Shown here piece by piece: positions 1 through 7,430 of a stretch of 11,022 bases of DNA. A program made the position numbers and the translations under genes. Origin of the DNA: Planctomycetota bacterium (GTDB taxonomy: Bacteria > Planctomycetota > UBA11346). Numbering within the stretch: position 1 is the stretch's first letter; each line of letters opens with the position of its first letter. The stretch spans positions 19,408-30,429 of the forward strand of contig JACDGQ010000003.1 in the NCBI GenBank assembly GCA_013821615.1, given 5' to 3'. The notes under the pieces were generated by a model. That model had not been told where the DNA came from. It saw only the letters and a list, made by a program, of their open reading frames with translations, and did not search any database.

Positions 1-2060
1 AGCAACAGCTCGAAATCTTCCGCGAGGATCCGCAAGGTGCCGTGCAGACCACCGACCAGGGCCTGCGCATCGCCGGCACCGAGGATTCGCTGAAGGCCGG
101 CGAGCGCGGACCGACGCTGCTCGAGGACTTCCACCTGCGCGAGAAGATCATGCGCTTCGATCACGAGCGCATCCCCGAGCGCGTCGTGCACGCGCGTGGC
201 GCCGGCGCGCACGGCCACTTCCAGGTCTATGAATCGCTGGCCGGCTTGACCTCGGCCGCATTCCTGCAGGACCCCAAGGCCACCACTCCGGTGTTCGTGC
301 GGTTCTCCACCGTGGTCGGCTCGCGCGGCTCTGCGGACACCGCGCGCGATGTGCGCGGCTTCGCCGCCAAGTTCTACACCAGCGAGGGCAACTTCGACCT
401 GGTCGGCAACAACATGCCGGTGTTCTTCATCCAGGACGGCATCAAGTTCCCCGATCTGGTGCACGCGCTCAAGCCGGACCCGCGCAAGGAGATCCCGCAG
501 GCGGCCTCGGCCCACGACAGCTTCTGGGATTTCGTGTCGCTGATGCCCGAGACCGCGCACATGGTGATGTGGGTGATGTCGGACCGCGCCCTGCCGCGCA
601 GTTACCGCATGATGGAGGGCTTCGGCGTCCACACCTTCCGCCTGGTCAACGCCGCGGGCGAGACCCACCTGGTCAAGTTCCACTGGAAGCCGAAGCTGGG
701 CGCCCACGCACTGGTATGGGACGAGGCGCAGCTGATCGCCGGGCGCGACCCCGATTTCCACCGCCGCGACCTGTGGGACGCGATCGCCGCTGGAGCGTTC
801 CCCGAGTACGAGCTCGGCATCCAGGTGGTGCCGGAGACCGATGCGCTGCGCTACGGCTTCGACCTGCTCGACCCGACCAAGCTGCTACCCGAGGAGGTCG
901 TCCCGGTGCGGCTGGTCGGCAAGTTGACTTTGACGCGCAATCCGTCGAACTACTTCTCCGAAGTCGAGCAGGTGGCCTTCTGCGTCGCGAACCTGGTGCC
1001 GGGCATCGACGTCACCGACGATCCGCTCATGCAGGCGCGGCTGTTCTCGTACCTCGACACCCAGCTCACCCGCCTGGGCGGTCCGAATTTCGCCGAACTG
1101 CCGATCAACCGTCCGATCGTGCCGGTGCACAATCACCAGCAGGACGGCTTCGGGCGGCACGCGATCCCGACCTCCGAGGCCAATTACCACCCGAACTCCA
1201 TCGCCGGTGGCATGCCCAAGGCGGCGACCGGGCCCGGCGCCTTCGCCCACGTGCGCGAACGCATCGATGGGCAGAAGCTGCGCAAGCGCAGCGGCAGCTT
1301 CGCGGACCACTTCAGCCAAGCCACGCTGTTCGTGAACAGTCTGTCAGGCCCTGAACGGGAGCACCTGATCGACGCCTTGCGCTTCGAGCTGGGCAAAGTC
1401 GAACGGCCGGAGATCCGCAGCCGTGTGATCGATGAGATCCTCGCCCCGGTGTCGCTGGAGGTGGCGCGCGAGGTGGCGTCCGCGATCGGCGTACCGCCCC
1501 CCGGGGGCCGATTCCACGTGTCGGCGCATCCGCCCGGGCAGCCGACCACGTCGCCGGCCCTCAGCCTGGCGATCACCGTCCCCGGCGGCATCGCCACCCG
1601 CAAGGTCGCGATCCTCGCGTCGCCGGGTTCGTCAGGTCGGGACATCGCCGCCCTGCGCAAGGCGCTGGTGGCCGGTGGGGCGGTGGTCGAGGTCATCGCC
1701 GGAACGCTGGGCCCGATCGACGACGAGGACGGCAAGGCGGTCGCGGTCGACAAGAGCTTCCTCACCGCGGCGTCGGTCATGTACGATGCCGTCGCGGTCC
1801 CGTCCGGTGAGGTGGGACTCGGCGCCCTGTACGCCGACCCGCAGGCACGTCGCTTCGTGCTCGAGGCCTACCGCCACGGCAAGGCCATCGCCCTGGCCGG
1901 AGGCGCCCGCCGGTTTACCGCGGTGTGGGGAGCGGGTGAGGAGAGCGGCGCTGCCGGGGATCCGGCGGCGGAGCCCGGGGTGGTCTTCGGTGCGCTCGGC
2001 AAGGAGTTCACCGCGGCCTTCGTCACGGCCATCGGCATGCATCGCCACTGGGGACGGTAA
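1..2060 (+). CDS. katE: Large-subunit catalase (HPII/KatE type), 5' end outside window
   Basis: Heme catalase that converts hydrogen peroxide to water and oxygen in the cytoplasm. The frame is open from the first base, and the codons before the GTG at 42 still read like the KatE N-terminal arm (QQLEIFRED), so the true start lies upstream of the window. Numbering from the codon at 42: catalytic His50 (VVHARG), Ser89 and Asn123 (LVGNN) match E. coli HPII His128, Ser167 and Asn201 with a constant offset of 78. The proximal heme ligand is Tyr337 in RLFSYLDTQ (HPII Tyr415), with Arg333 four residues before it. The catalase core is followed by a linker and a DJ-1/PfpI-like flavodoxin-fold domain from about residue 520 to 672, which marks the large-subunit clade. 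Cys314 replaces the HPII His392 that is crosslinked to the heme tyrosine. The stop is TAA at 2058. Family assignment is near certain. Confidence 0.97.
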   Translation, partial: QQLEIFREDPQGAVQTTDQGLRIAGTEDSLKAGERGPTLLEDFHLREKIMRFDHERIPERVVHARGAGAHGHFQVYESLAGLTSAAFLQDPKATTPVFVRFSTVVGSRGSADTARDVRGFAAKFYTSEGNFDLVGNNMPVFFIQDGIKFPDLVHALKPDPRKEIPQAASAHDSFWDFVSLMPETAHMVMWVMSDRALPRSYRMMEGFGVHTFRLVNAAGETHLVKFHWKPKLGAHALVWDEAQLIAGRDPDFHRRDLWDAIAAGAFPEYELGIQVVPETDALRYGFDLLDPTKLLPEEVVPVRLVGKLTLTRNPSNYFSEVEQVAFCVANLVPGIDVTDDPLMQARLFSYLDTQLTRLGGPNFAELPINRPIVPVHNHQQDGFGRHAIPTSEANYHPNSIAGGMPKAATGPGAFAHVRERIDGQKLRKRSGSFADHFSQATLFVNSLSGPEREHLIDALRFELGKVERPEIRSRVIDEILAPVSLEVAREVASAIGVPPPGGRFHVSAHPPGQPTTSPALSLAITVPGGIATRKVAILASPGSSGRDIAALRKALVAGGAVVEVIAGTLGPIDDEDGKAVAVDKSFLTAASVMYDAVAVPSGEVGLGALYADPQARRFVLEAYRHGKAIALAGGARRFTAVWGAGEESGAAGDPAAEPGVVFGALGKEFTAAFVTAIGMHRHWGR

Positions 2061-2083
2061 GCAGGCCCTACCTGGCCATCCAT

Positions 2084-2134
2084 ACCATGCAGAACGCGGG
2101 TGTAGGTGGGCTCCACACGTGCGCCCTGCATGGT
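2084..2134. repeat. Inverted repeat downstream of katE
   Basis: The arms accatgcag (2084-2092) and ctgcatggt (2126-2134) are perfect 9-bp complements separated by 33 nt. Inside them a second, imperfect pairing is possible (ggtgt near 2099 with acac near 2115). The element starts 24 nt after the katE stop. It could act as a weak transcription end or mRNA-stabilising structure, but there is no T-run after either arm. The rest of the 195-nt gap before the next gene holds nothing I recognise, apart from an AT-rich stretch at 2231-2250 just before the DUF4142 start. Confidence 0.4.
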
Positions 2135-2255
2135 CTCGCCTGCCAGGAACTGGACCTGCGATGACCCTGCATTGGCACGTGCATCGCTCTCCTCTATGGC
2201 GGAACCGGGCGTGGCTCGTCCGCCCATTCGATATTTATTCACCAGGAAAATTCCC

Positions 2256-2780
2256 ATGAAAATCCTCACCACCGCTCTTGCTGCCGCCCTCTTTGCCTGC
2301 GCAGCCCACATCCAGGGCGCAGACATCCTCACCACTGCCAAGCCCGCCGTCGACAAGGGCGATCTGGCCTTCGTCGAGAAAGCCTCGCAGGCCGGCATGT
2401 TCGAGGTGCGCAGCTCCGAACTCGCTATCAAGCGCGGCGTCGGCAGCGCCGAACAGGCGTTCGCCCGCCAGATGATCGCCGACCACACCAAGGCCAATGC
2501 CGAACTCGCCGCGGTGGCCGGGAAGAAAGGCATCGTCATCGCAAGCGATCTGGACAAGAAGCACCAGGAGATGCTCGACGCCCTCGGCACCGCCACCGAC
2601 AAGGACTTCGGGAAGGAGTACCTCGCCGCACAGCTCAAGGGGCACAAGCAGGCCGTCGACCTGTTCACCGATGAGAGCAAGGATGGCAAGGACGTCGACC
2701 TGCGCGGCTTCGCGGCCGAGACCCTGCCCACCCTCGAAGCGCACCTCCTGCACGTCAAGAAGATCGCTGACAGCAATTGA
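2256..2780 (+). CDS. Exported DUF4142 family protein (ferritin-like four-helix fold)
   Basis: A 174-residue protein. The start is the ATG at 2256: it has a purine-rich ribosome site (aggaaaa, 2244-2250), and a signal peptide begins directly after it (MKILTTALAAALFACAA, likely cleaved near residue 20-22). An open frame extends further upstream but would bury the signal peptide. The mature part is almost wholly helical and rich in Lys, Asp, Glu and Ala. It has the DUF4142 pattern: a DKGDLAFVEKASQAGMFEV helix, an Ala/Glu-rich helix with QMIADHTKANAEL (about 72-84), a KKHQEMLDAL helix (about 101-110), and a final helix with LPTLEAHLLHVKKI (about 157-170). The family (PF13628) has a predicted ferritin-like bundle, is exported to the periplasm, and has no settled biochemical role. 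It is often found near stress genes, which fits the katE neighbour. Family call is strong; function is unknown. Confidence 0.9.
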   Translation: MKILTTALAAALFACAAHIQGADILTTAKPAVDKGDLAFVEKASQAGMFEVRSSELAIKRGVGSAEQAFARQMIADHTKANAELAAVAGKKGIVIASDLDKKHQEMLDALGTATDKDFGKEYLAAQLKGHKQAVDLFTDESKDGKDVDLRGFAAETLPTLEAHLLHVKKIADSN

Positions 2781-2863
2781 GTCCCCCGCGTGCTGCGCGC
2801 CACCCCCGCAGTCGATGCGCGAGGGTCTGAGACCGCTTCACGAGCGCTCCTCACTAGTGGACT

Positions 2864-2904
2864 GCGTGCGCAAGCCGATCGCGGCGCCATCGGCTTGCGC
2901 ACGC
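2864..2904 (+). promoter_or_regulatory. Perfect 16-bp stem hairpin at the start of the reductase-UbiA gene
   Basis: The left arm gcgtgcgcaagccgat (2864-2879) and right arm atcggcttgcgcacgc (2889-2904) are exact reverse complements around a 9-nt loop (cgcggcgcc). The right arm is followed by ttatcatcgtt, only a weak T-rich tail. It starts 84 nt after the DUF4142 stop. It may be that gene's terminator or attenuator. The TTG at 2895, the best start for the next gene, lies inside the right arm, so a folded RNA would hide that start codon. If the GTG at 2790 is the real start, the repeat is coding. The structure is certain from sequence; its function is inferred. Confidence 0.65.
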
Positions 2905-4418
2905 TTATCATCGTTGGTCACCCCCGACTCGGCAGTCTCTGCACCGCGCTCGCCGATGCGTATGAGCGGGGTGCGGTCGCGGCCGGGGCCCACGTCCGGC
3001 GCATGGACCTCGCGACGCTGGTGTACGACCTCAGCATGCATGAGCGGGAATTCGCGCTGCAGGTGGTCGAGCCGGACATCCGGATCGCGCGGGAGCAGGT
3101 GACCTGGTGCCAGCACGTGGTCTTCGTCTATCCCGTATGGTGGGGGAGCATGCCTGCGCTGCTCAAGGGCTTCCTCGACCGCATGCTCGCTCCAGGCTTC
3201 GCCTTCACCGAGCGGGAGGGGGGACAGGGTTTCACCGGACTGCTGCGCGGGCGCTCTGCCCAGCTGCTCATGACCATGGACACGCCGCCGTGGGCCTACC
3301 GCTGGATCCTGCGCGGACCCGGTGCCGTCGCGCTCCGTCGCGACACCCTCGGATTCTGCGGCATCGGACCCATCGGCGTGGAGCGCTTCGGTCCCGTGAT
3401 CCACTCGTCGCCGGCGCAGCGTGCCGCCTGGTTGGCGCGCGCCGAATCCCTCGGCCGCGGTCTTCCCCGCACCATCGAGACGAACGTCGCGCGACTGCTG
3501 CGGGCGCTGGGCGCGTGGGTGGCGGCGTTGCGCCTGCAGTTCTACCCGATGACCTGGCTGGCCTACACCCTGGGTGCGCTGATCGCGGCGCGCGGTGAAG
3601 GCCGCGGCCTGCTGGATCTGCGCGCCTACCTCATGGGCTACGCTGCGATCTTCCTGCTCGAAGTGGGGACCGTGCTGTTCAACGAACTCGAGGATCAGGA
3701 CAGCGACCGCAGCAACGGCAACCACGGGCCCTTCACGGGCGGTTCGCGCGTGCTGGTCGAGGGGCGTCTGCGCGCAGCGTCGCTCAGACGCGTCGCGGGA
3801 ATCGGCGCCGCGACGGGGGCGGCAGCGATGACCATGGCAGCAGGCCACGCCGCGGGCTGGCGCTGGGACGCGACCATCTGGTACGCCGCCGGCGCGGTGC
3901 TGTGCCTCGGGTACACCGTACGCCCGCTCCGCATGTGCTATCGTGGCCTGGGCGAGTTGGACGTGGCGATCACGCACGGCTGGTTCGTGCTGATCCTTGG
4001 CGCCATGCTCCAGGGGGGCGCGTGGTCGGCGCCGGTCCCGTGGCTTTTGGGCCTGCCAGTGGTGCTGGCGATCTTCCCGGCGATCGTCATCGCCGGCATC
4101 CCGGACCTGACGGCCGATCGGCTGGCCGGGAAGCGCACCCTCGCGGTGCGCCTGGGCACGCGCGGCGCTGCAACGCTCGCGTTGATTAGCATCGTCGCTT
4201 CCGGCATCGCCGCGGCGGTGCTCGGCGACCTGGCGTCCACCGCACGCGTCTATCATGGGCTGTGGGCGATGAGCGCGCCGCACCTGGTGCTCATCGCCGG
4301 GATGCTGATCCGCTACCTGCGCGCGGCGGCGCCGATCGGGCGTCTGGATGGACTCCTGGCCGCGAGCCTCTCGTACATCATGTGGTTCGTGCTGGTGCCG
4401 GTCGTCCGGCTCTGGTGA
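2895..4418 (+). CDS. Fusion of NAD(P)H:quinone reductase-like flavodoxin domain and UbiA prenyltransferase
   Basis: One uninterrupted frame encodes two domains. From the TTG at 2895 (507 residues) the protein begins MRTLIIVGHPR, the usual first strand and FMN phosphate loop of the KefF/MdaB/NQO-type flavodoxin fold. YPVWWGSMPALLKGFLDR (residues 79-96) is the conserved core that contacts flavin and dimer partner. From about residue 200 a membrane UbiA domain follows. Its first Asp motif is N263xxxD267xxxD271 (NELEDQDSD) and its second is D404xxxD408 (PDLTADRLAGKRT), which bind Mg-prenyl diphosphate. YTVRPLRMCYRGLGEL (around 340-355) is also typical, and about eight membrane helices are visible. 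UbiA enzymes prenylate quinone precursors, hemes or chlorophylls. A MenA/UbiA-like quinone role with redox control of the aromatic acceptor is an inference. The GTG at 2790 is an alternative start giving a 35-residue unstructured extension; neither start has a good ribosome site. Confidence 0.88.
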   Translation: MRTLIIVGHPRLGSLCTALADAYERGAVAAGAHVRRMDLATLVYDLSMHEREFALQVVEPDIRIAREQVTWCQHVVFVYPVWWGSMPALLKGFLDRMLAPGFAFTEREGGQGFTGLLRGRSAQLLMTMDTPPWAYRWILRGPGAVALRRDTLGFCGIGPIGVERFGPVIHSSPAQRAAWLARAESLGRGLPRTIETNVARLLRALGAWVAALRLQFYPMTWLAYTLGALIAARGEGRGLLDLRAYLMGYAAIFLLEVGTVLFNELEDQDSDRSNGNHGPFTGGSRVLVEGRLRAASLRRVAGIGAATGAAAMTMAAGHAAGWRWDATIWYAAGAVLCLGYTVRPLRMCYRGLGELDVAITHGWFVLILGAMLQGGAWSAPVPWLLGLPVVLAIFPAIVIAGIPDLTADRLAGKRTLAVRLGTRGAATLALISIVASGIAAAVLGDLASTARVYHGLWAMSAPHLVLIAGMLIRYLRAAAPIGRLDGLLAASLSYIMWFVLVPVVRLW

Positions 4419-4527
4419 GGCCAGCATGCCCGCGCTGCTCAGCCAACATCAGCTGTGCACTGGTGATCAGGTTCCGATCTGGGCATCGTCCCGGGATGTG
4501 GGACGTTTCCATCCACCTCGGTGCTGC

Positions 4528-4543
4528 CGACAGGATCCTGTCG
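4528..4543. terminator. Palindrome between convergent genes, possible bidirectional terminator
   Basis: cgacaggatcctgtcg is its own reverse complement and would fold as a 6-bp stem with a GATC loop on either RNA strand. It lies 6 nt after the phosphoesterase stop codon and 110 nt after the stop of the reductase-UbiA gene, in the 131-nt gap between converging genes. No T-run follows on either strand, so a role as an intrinsic terminator is only suggested by position. Nothing else was recognised in this gap. Confidence 0.35.
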
Positions 4544-4549
4544 CGGCTA

Positions 4550-5365
4550 TCATCGATCGGTTGCGGGCGCGGCCCGGACGCCACGGGCTCTGTTCGCTGC
4601 CGGGCTGCGCGTCGCCCGGCTGCGCAATGCGCTCGCGCGCAGCATGATGTCTCGCATCAGCTTCCCGGTCTCGCCGCCGCGCACGGGCGGCTGGTCCGGC
4701 CAGGGGTCGCGGCGCTCGTGCGCCAGGATCTCGGCGAAGTCACGGCCGCTCTTGACGCTTTCCGGCTGCTCGACCGTGGGGTCTCCTCCTCCCGACCACG
4801 CGTCGCGCTGCTTGGCGAGGAGCCAGCCGCACTGCCCCGCGATACCGGTGCGGATCAGGTCCCAGCGGCCCTTGAGCTTGTCCCCCCGCACCACGAACGG
4901 CAGGTGACCCTTGGCGAGGGCCGCATCCACATCATCGACCAGCGGCGCCCACGCCCCCCGATCCCACAGCACGACGATGCCGGCACCGTAGCCCGCAGGG
5001 ATGACGCCTTCGAAATCGCCGTAGTCGACGGGGTGGTCCTCGACCTGCATGGCGAGGCGCTTGACCTTGGGATCGGGCGAGGGGCCCTTGGGCACGGCCC
5101 ATGACAGCAGGACGCCACGGTGCTCGAGGCGGAAATCATAATGCAGGTGGCTGGCGAGATGCTTCTGGATGCAGAAGTAGCCGCCCGCCGAGGTCTTTCC
5201 CTTGACCGTTCCAGCCGGTTCCGGCGTGCTCGAGAAATCGCGCTTCGCCCGATAGGTGGCGAGCGCTCGTGGCCTGCTCGCGCGGCCGGGCGCCTGCGGT
5301 GGAACGGGTGTGAACTTGCTGGGCTTGGACTTCGCGGACTTCGCGGCTTTGCTGGCACGTGGCAT
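4550..5365 (-). CDS. Stand-alone LigD-type 3'-phosphoesterase
   Basis: A 271-residue protein with the DNA 3'-phosphoesterase domain of LigD, which removes 3'-phosphate and 3'-ribonucleotide ends before end joining. Every active-site residue known from Pseudomonas aeruginosa LigD is present at the same spacing: His69, His75, Asp77, Arg79 (HLHYDFRLEH), Arg103, His111 and Tyr115 (EDHPVDY). The conserved blocks SWAVPKGPS and EGVIPAGYGAG surround them. The domain spans about 55-190. It is flanked by a Lys/Ser/Pro-rich N-terminal tail and an Arg/Ala-rich C-terminal tail that look disordered and could bind DNA. The ATG at 5365 has GGAGAA about 6 nt upstream. An upstream ATG at 5404 would overlap the previous gene and lacks such a site. 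It is the last gene of the ku operon, 25 nt after the polymerase gene. Confidence 0.93.
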   Translation of the reverse strand: MPRASKAAKSAKSKPSKFTPVPPQAPGRASRPRALATYRAKRDFSSTPEPAGTVKGKTSAGGYFCIQKHLASHLHYDFRLEHRGVLLSWAVPKGPSPDPKVKRLAMQVEDHPVDYGDFEGVIPAGYGAGIVVLWDRGAWAPLVDDVDAALAKGHLPFVVRGDKLKGRWDLIRTGIAGQCGWLLAKQRDAWSGGGDPTVEQPESVKSGRDFAEILAHERRDPWPDQPPVRGGETGKLMRDIMLRASALRSRATRSPAANRARGVRAAPATDR

Positions 5366-5390
5366 GGTGGTTCTCCGCGCAGGGCGATGA

Positions 5391-6329
5391 TCATGGCGAC
5401 GCATGTGGGCCGCGACGATGCGAGGTGGCGACCGCCTGACCTCTCACGGCCGGCAACCGCTGCCTCAGGGTCAAAGCGGGTGCGAACAGGTCGCCGAGGC
5501 GGGCGACGCGCGCCAGGACCTCGGCGGCCGTGAAGGACAGCGACGTGCAGCGCTTGCGGCGCAGTGCCAGCTCCAGTTCATCCCACGCCACCGGCGTCGA
5601 GACGGTCGGCGTGCGGCGCGCGCGCAGCGTGTAGGCGCATGCAGTGGTCTTGCCGTGGTCGTTCTGACTCCAGTCGAAGAACACGCGCCCCGCGCGCGCC
5701 GCCTTGGCCATGCTGGCGGTGACGCGCAACGGTTCGCGGCGTTCCAAGGTGGTGGCGATGCCGCGCGCGAAGGCCTTGGTCGCGGCGAAGGTCGTGCCCT
5801 GTACCGGCACGCCCAGGTGCAGCCCCTTCCCGCCGCTGGTCTTGGCGAAGCATTCCAGGCCCAGTTCGCGGAGCAGCCCGCGGATGATCAGGGCGATCTC
5901 GACGCAATCGGCGATGGTGGCGGGCGCCCCCGGGTCGAGGTCGAACACCATCATGGTCGGAGCGGTCTCGCGAGCGCCGCGGAACAGATAGGTGTGGAAC
6001 TCGATGGCGGCGCGGTTCGCCAGCCACAGCAGCGATGGCAGATTGTCGACCGCGCAGAACGCGATCGTGCCGTACCGCTCGCTGGTGACGCTGACGGTCT
6101 TCATGAAAGCGGGCCGCTTCTCCGGGCAGCGCTTTTCGAAGAAGAATCCGCCTGCGACGCCATCCGGATAGCGGATGACGGTGACCGGGCGCTTCGCGAG
6201 GTGCGGCAGCATCGTCGGTCCCACGCTCTGGTAGTAGTGCATCATGTCGCCTTTGGTGAAGGCAGCGTCGGGGTAGTAGACCTTGTCGAGGTGGGTGAAC
6301 GCGACCTTGGAATCCCTCGCCATGGTCAT
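5391..6329 (-). CDS. Stand-alone LigD-type NHEJ polymerase/primase
   Basis: A 312-residue member of the archaeo-eukaryotic primase superfamily, matching the LigD polymerase domain that fills gaps, preferably with ribonucleotides, at broken ends bridged by Ku. The metal-binding pair is Asp130/Asp132 in VFDLDPG. TSGGKGLHLGVPV follows, with His171. The third acidic residue is Asp219 in VFFDWSQN, followed by the conserved STPVAWDEL. The N-terminal THLDKVYYPD and KRPVTVIRYPDG blocks are also typical. The usual IEIHPW segment reads IEFHTYL here. The start ATG at 6329 has GGGAG 6-7 nt upstream and overlaps the stop of the ligase gene as ATGA, so translation is probably coupled. A second ATG at 6323 is possible. 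There is no ligase or phosphoesterase domain in this chain; both are in adjacent genes. Confidence 0.94.
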   Translation of the reverse strand: MTMARDSKVAFTHLDKVYYPDAAFTKGDMMHYYQSVGPTMLPHLAKRPVTVIRYPDGVAGGFFFEKRCPEKRPAFMKTVSVTSERYGTIAFCAVDNLPSLLWLANRAAIEFHTYLFRGARETAPTMMVFDLDPGAPATIADCVEIALIIRGLLRELGLECFAKTSGGKGLHLGVPVQGTTFAATKAFARGIATTLERREPLRVTASMAKAARAGRVFFDWSQNDHGKTTACAYTLRARRTPTVSTPVAWDELELALRRKRCTSLSFTAAEVLARVARLGDLFAPALTLRQRLPAVRGQAVATSHRRGPHASP

Positions 6330-7408
6330 GTGGCACTCCCGGGTCGGTGGACGACCTGGCGCGGCTCCTTGTCGCTGCGCAGCCCAAGGAAGGCCGGGTG
6401 GCGCAGTGCGCCATCGTGCGTCCATTCGGTGAAGCGGATCTGTGCGACCAGGCGCGGTTCGCACCAGCGCACGCCGGCCCCGCGCGGAAGCTCGCCGGTG
6501 CAGGGCGGCTCGTCGCGGCGCAGGCGGACGAGGACCTGCGCGAGCCGTGCGCGGTCTTGTTCAGTGAATCCAGTCCCGACCTTGCCGCAGAAGCGCAGGT
6601 TATGGCCGGCACGTGCGTCGGCTGGGCTGGCGTAACAGCCCAGCAGCAGCGAACTCAGTTCATGCTTGCCGCTGGACCAGTGGCCCACGACCAGGAAATC
6701 GTCGCTCTGGTGGTTCTTCACCTTGATCCAGTCGGGCGACCGCCGGCCGATCAGATAGCGGCTGGTGAGCCGCTTGGCGATGACGCCTTCCTGGCCGGCG
6801 CGGACCATCAGCGCGAGCAGGGCCGCGCCGTCTTCGTGGGCCGCGGGCGTCTGCCAGTGCTTCCCGCAAAGCCGCAGTGCTTCGAGCACGGCGCGGCGCT
6901 CGCCATACGGCAGGGCGCGGGTCGACGAGCCGCGCACATGCAGGACGTCGAAGATCATGTACTGGATGGTGAAGCGCTCCGCATCCCAGGTGTGCCCGCT
7001 GCGCCCACCGAAGCGCGTGGGCATGCGCGTCTGCAGCGCGCTGAAGCTCGGGTGGCCGTGCCGGTCGAGGGCGACGATCTCGCCGTCGAGGAGTAGGGGG
7101 TAACGAACCATGCGGGCGAGGGTGGTGAGTTCCGGGATGCGCGGCGCGAGGTCGAGGCCGTTGCGGCTGCAGACCGCGAAGCTGCCGCCGTCCCACCGCG
7201 CCAGAGCCCGGTACCCGTCCCACTTGACCTCATAACGGAAGGCTTCGGCCGCGCTGGGCATGGTGCCCGGAGTGGCCAGCATCGGTGACGTGCAGCCTGC
7301 GGGGATCCTTTCCGGCGTTCCGGGAACACGGCTCGTCACCCGCGCGCGTAGCGCGGGTGCGACACGAGCGCCCCGCGGCCTCGATCGCGATGAAGCGGCT
7401 GTGGTCAT
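6326..7408 (-). CDS. ATP-dependent DNA ligase, LigD ligase domain type
   Basis: A 360-residue ligase that seals DNA ends with ATP through an AMP-lysine intermediate. The nucleotidyltransferase domain covers about 40-235. Motif I KWDG gives active-site Lys62, SRNG follows at 81-84, motif III DGEIVA starts at Asp108, motif IV EGVIAK at Glu207, and motif V DWIKVK carries Lys229 and Lys231. The OB-fold domain follows (about 236-350) with FCGKVGTGFTEQ and a motif VI region around WTHDGALRHPAFLGLR. Length and motif spelling match the ligase domain of LigD rather than the longer LigB/LigC or cellular ligases. The start ATG at 7408 follows a GGAAAAAG purine stretch and sits 22 nt after the ku stop; longer upstream starts would overlap ku. 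The stop overlaps the polymerase start by 4 nt. Confidence 0.94.
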   Translation of the reverse strand: MTTAASSRSRPRGARVAPALRARVTSRVPGTPERIPAGCTSPMLATPGTMPSAAEAFRYEVKWDGYRALARWDGGSFAVCSRNGLDLAPRIPELTTLARMVRYPLLLDGEIVALDRHGHPSFSALQTRMPTRFGGRSGHTWDAERFTIQYMIFDVLHVRGSSTRALPYGERRAVLEALRLCGKHWQTPAAHEDGAALLALMVRAGQEGVIAKRLTSRYLIGRRSPDWIKVKNHQSDDFLVVGHWSSGKHELSSLLLGCYASPADARAGHNLRFCGKVGTGFTEQDRARLAQVLVRLRRDEPPCTGELPRGAGVRWCEPRLVAQIRFTEWTHDGALRHPAFLGLRSDKEPRQVVHRPGSAT

Positions 7409-7430
7409 ACCGACTTTTTCCGCGCTCTGG

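Noticed and set aside
2074..2188. A short minus-strand ORF of about 38 codons starting at an ATG near 2188 with an AGGAG-like site upstream
   Set aside because: The product has no recognisable features and the site could be chance; without conservation data it cannot be supported.
1868..2911. A 347-codon minus-strand open frame across the katE end, the gap and the DUF4142 gene
   Set aside because: It crosses two well-supported plus-strand genes and shows no recognisable domain. The part in the gap (about 2061-2255) reads somewhat like protein, but I could not match it to a family.
2838..4427. A 529-codon open frame on the minus strand opposite the reductase-UbiA gene
   Set aside because: Its product is a low-complexity Arg/His/Gln/Asp-rich sequence without domain features, as expected for the antisense of a GC-rich gene; the plus-strand protein has clear motifs.
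5403..6635. A 410-codon plus-strand open frame opposite the polymerase and ligase genes
   Set aside because: The minus-strand genes carry full catalytic motifs; this frame is a composition-driven shadow.
4550..7408. The three LigD pieces as a broken, frameshifted ligD
   Set aside because: Each gene has its own start, a plausible ribosome site, complete domain boundaries and intact catalytic residues, which argues for natural separate genes.
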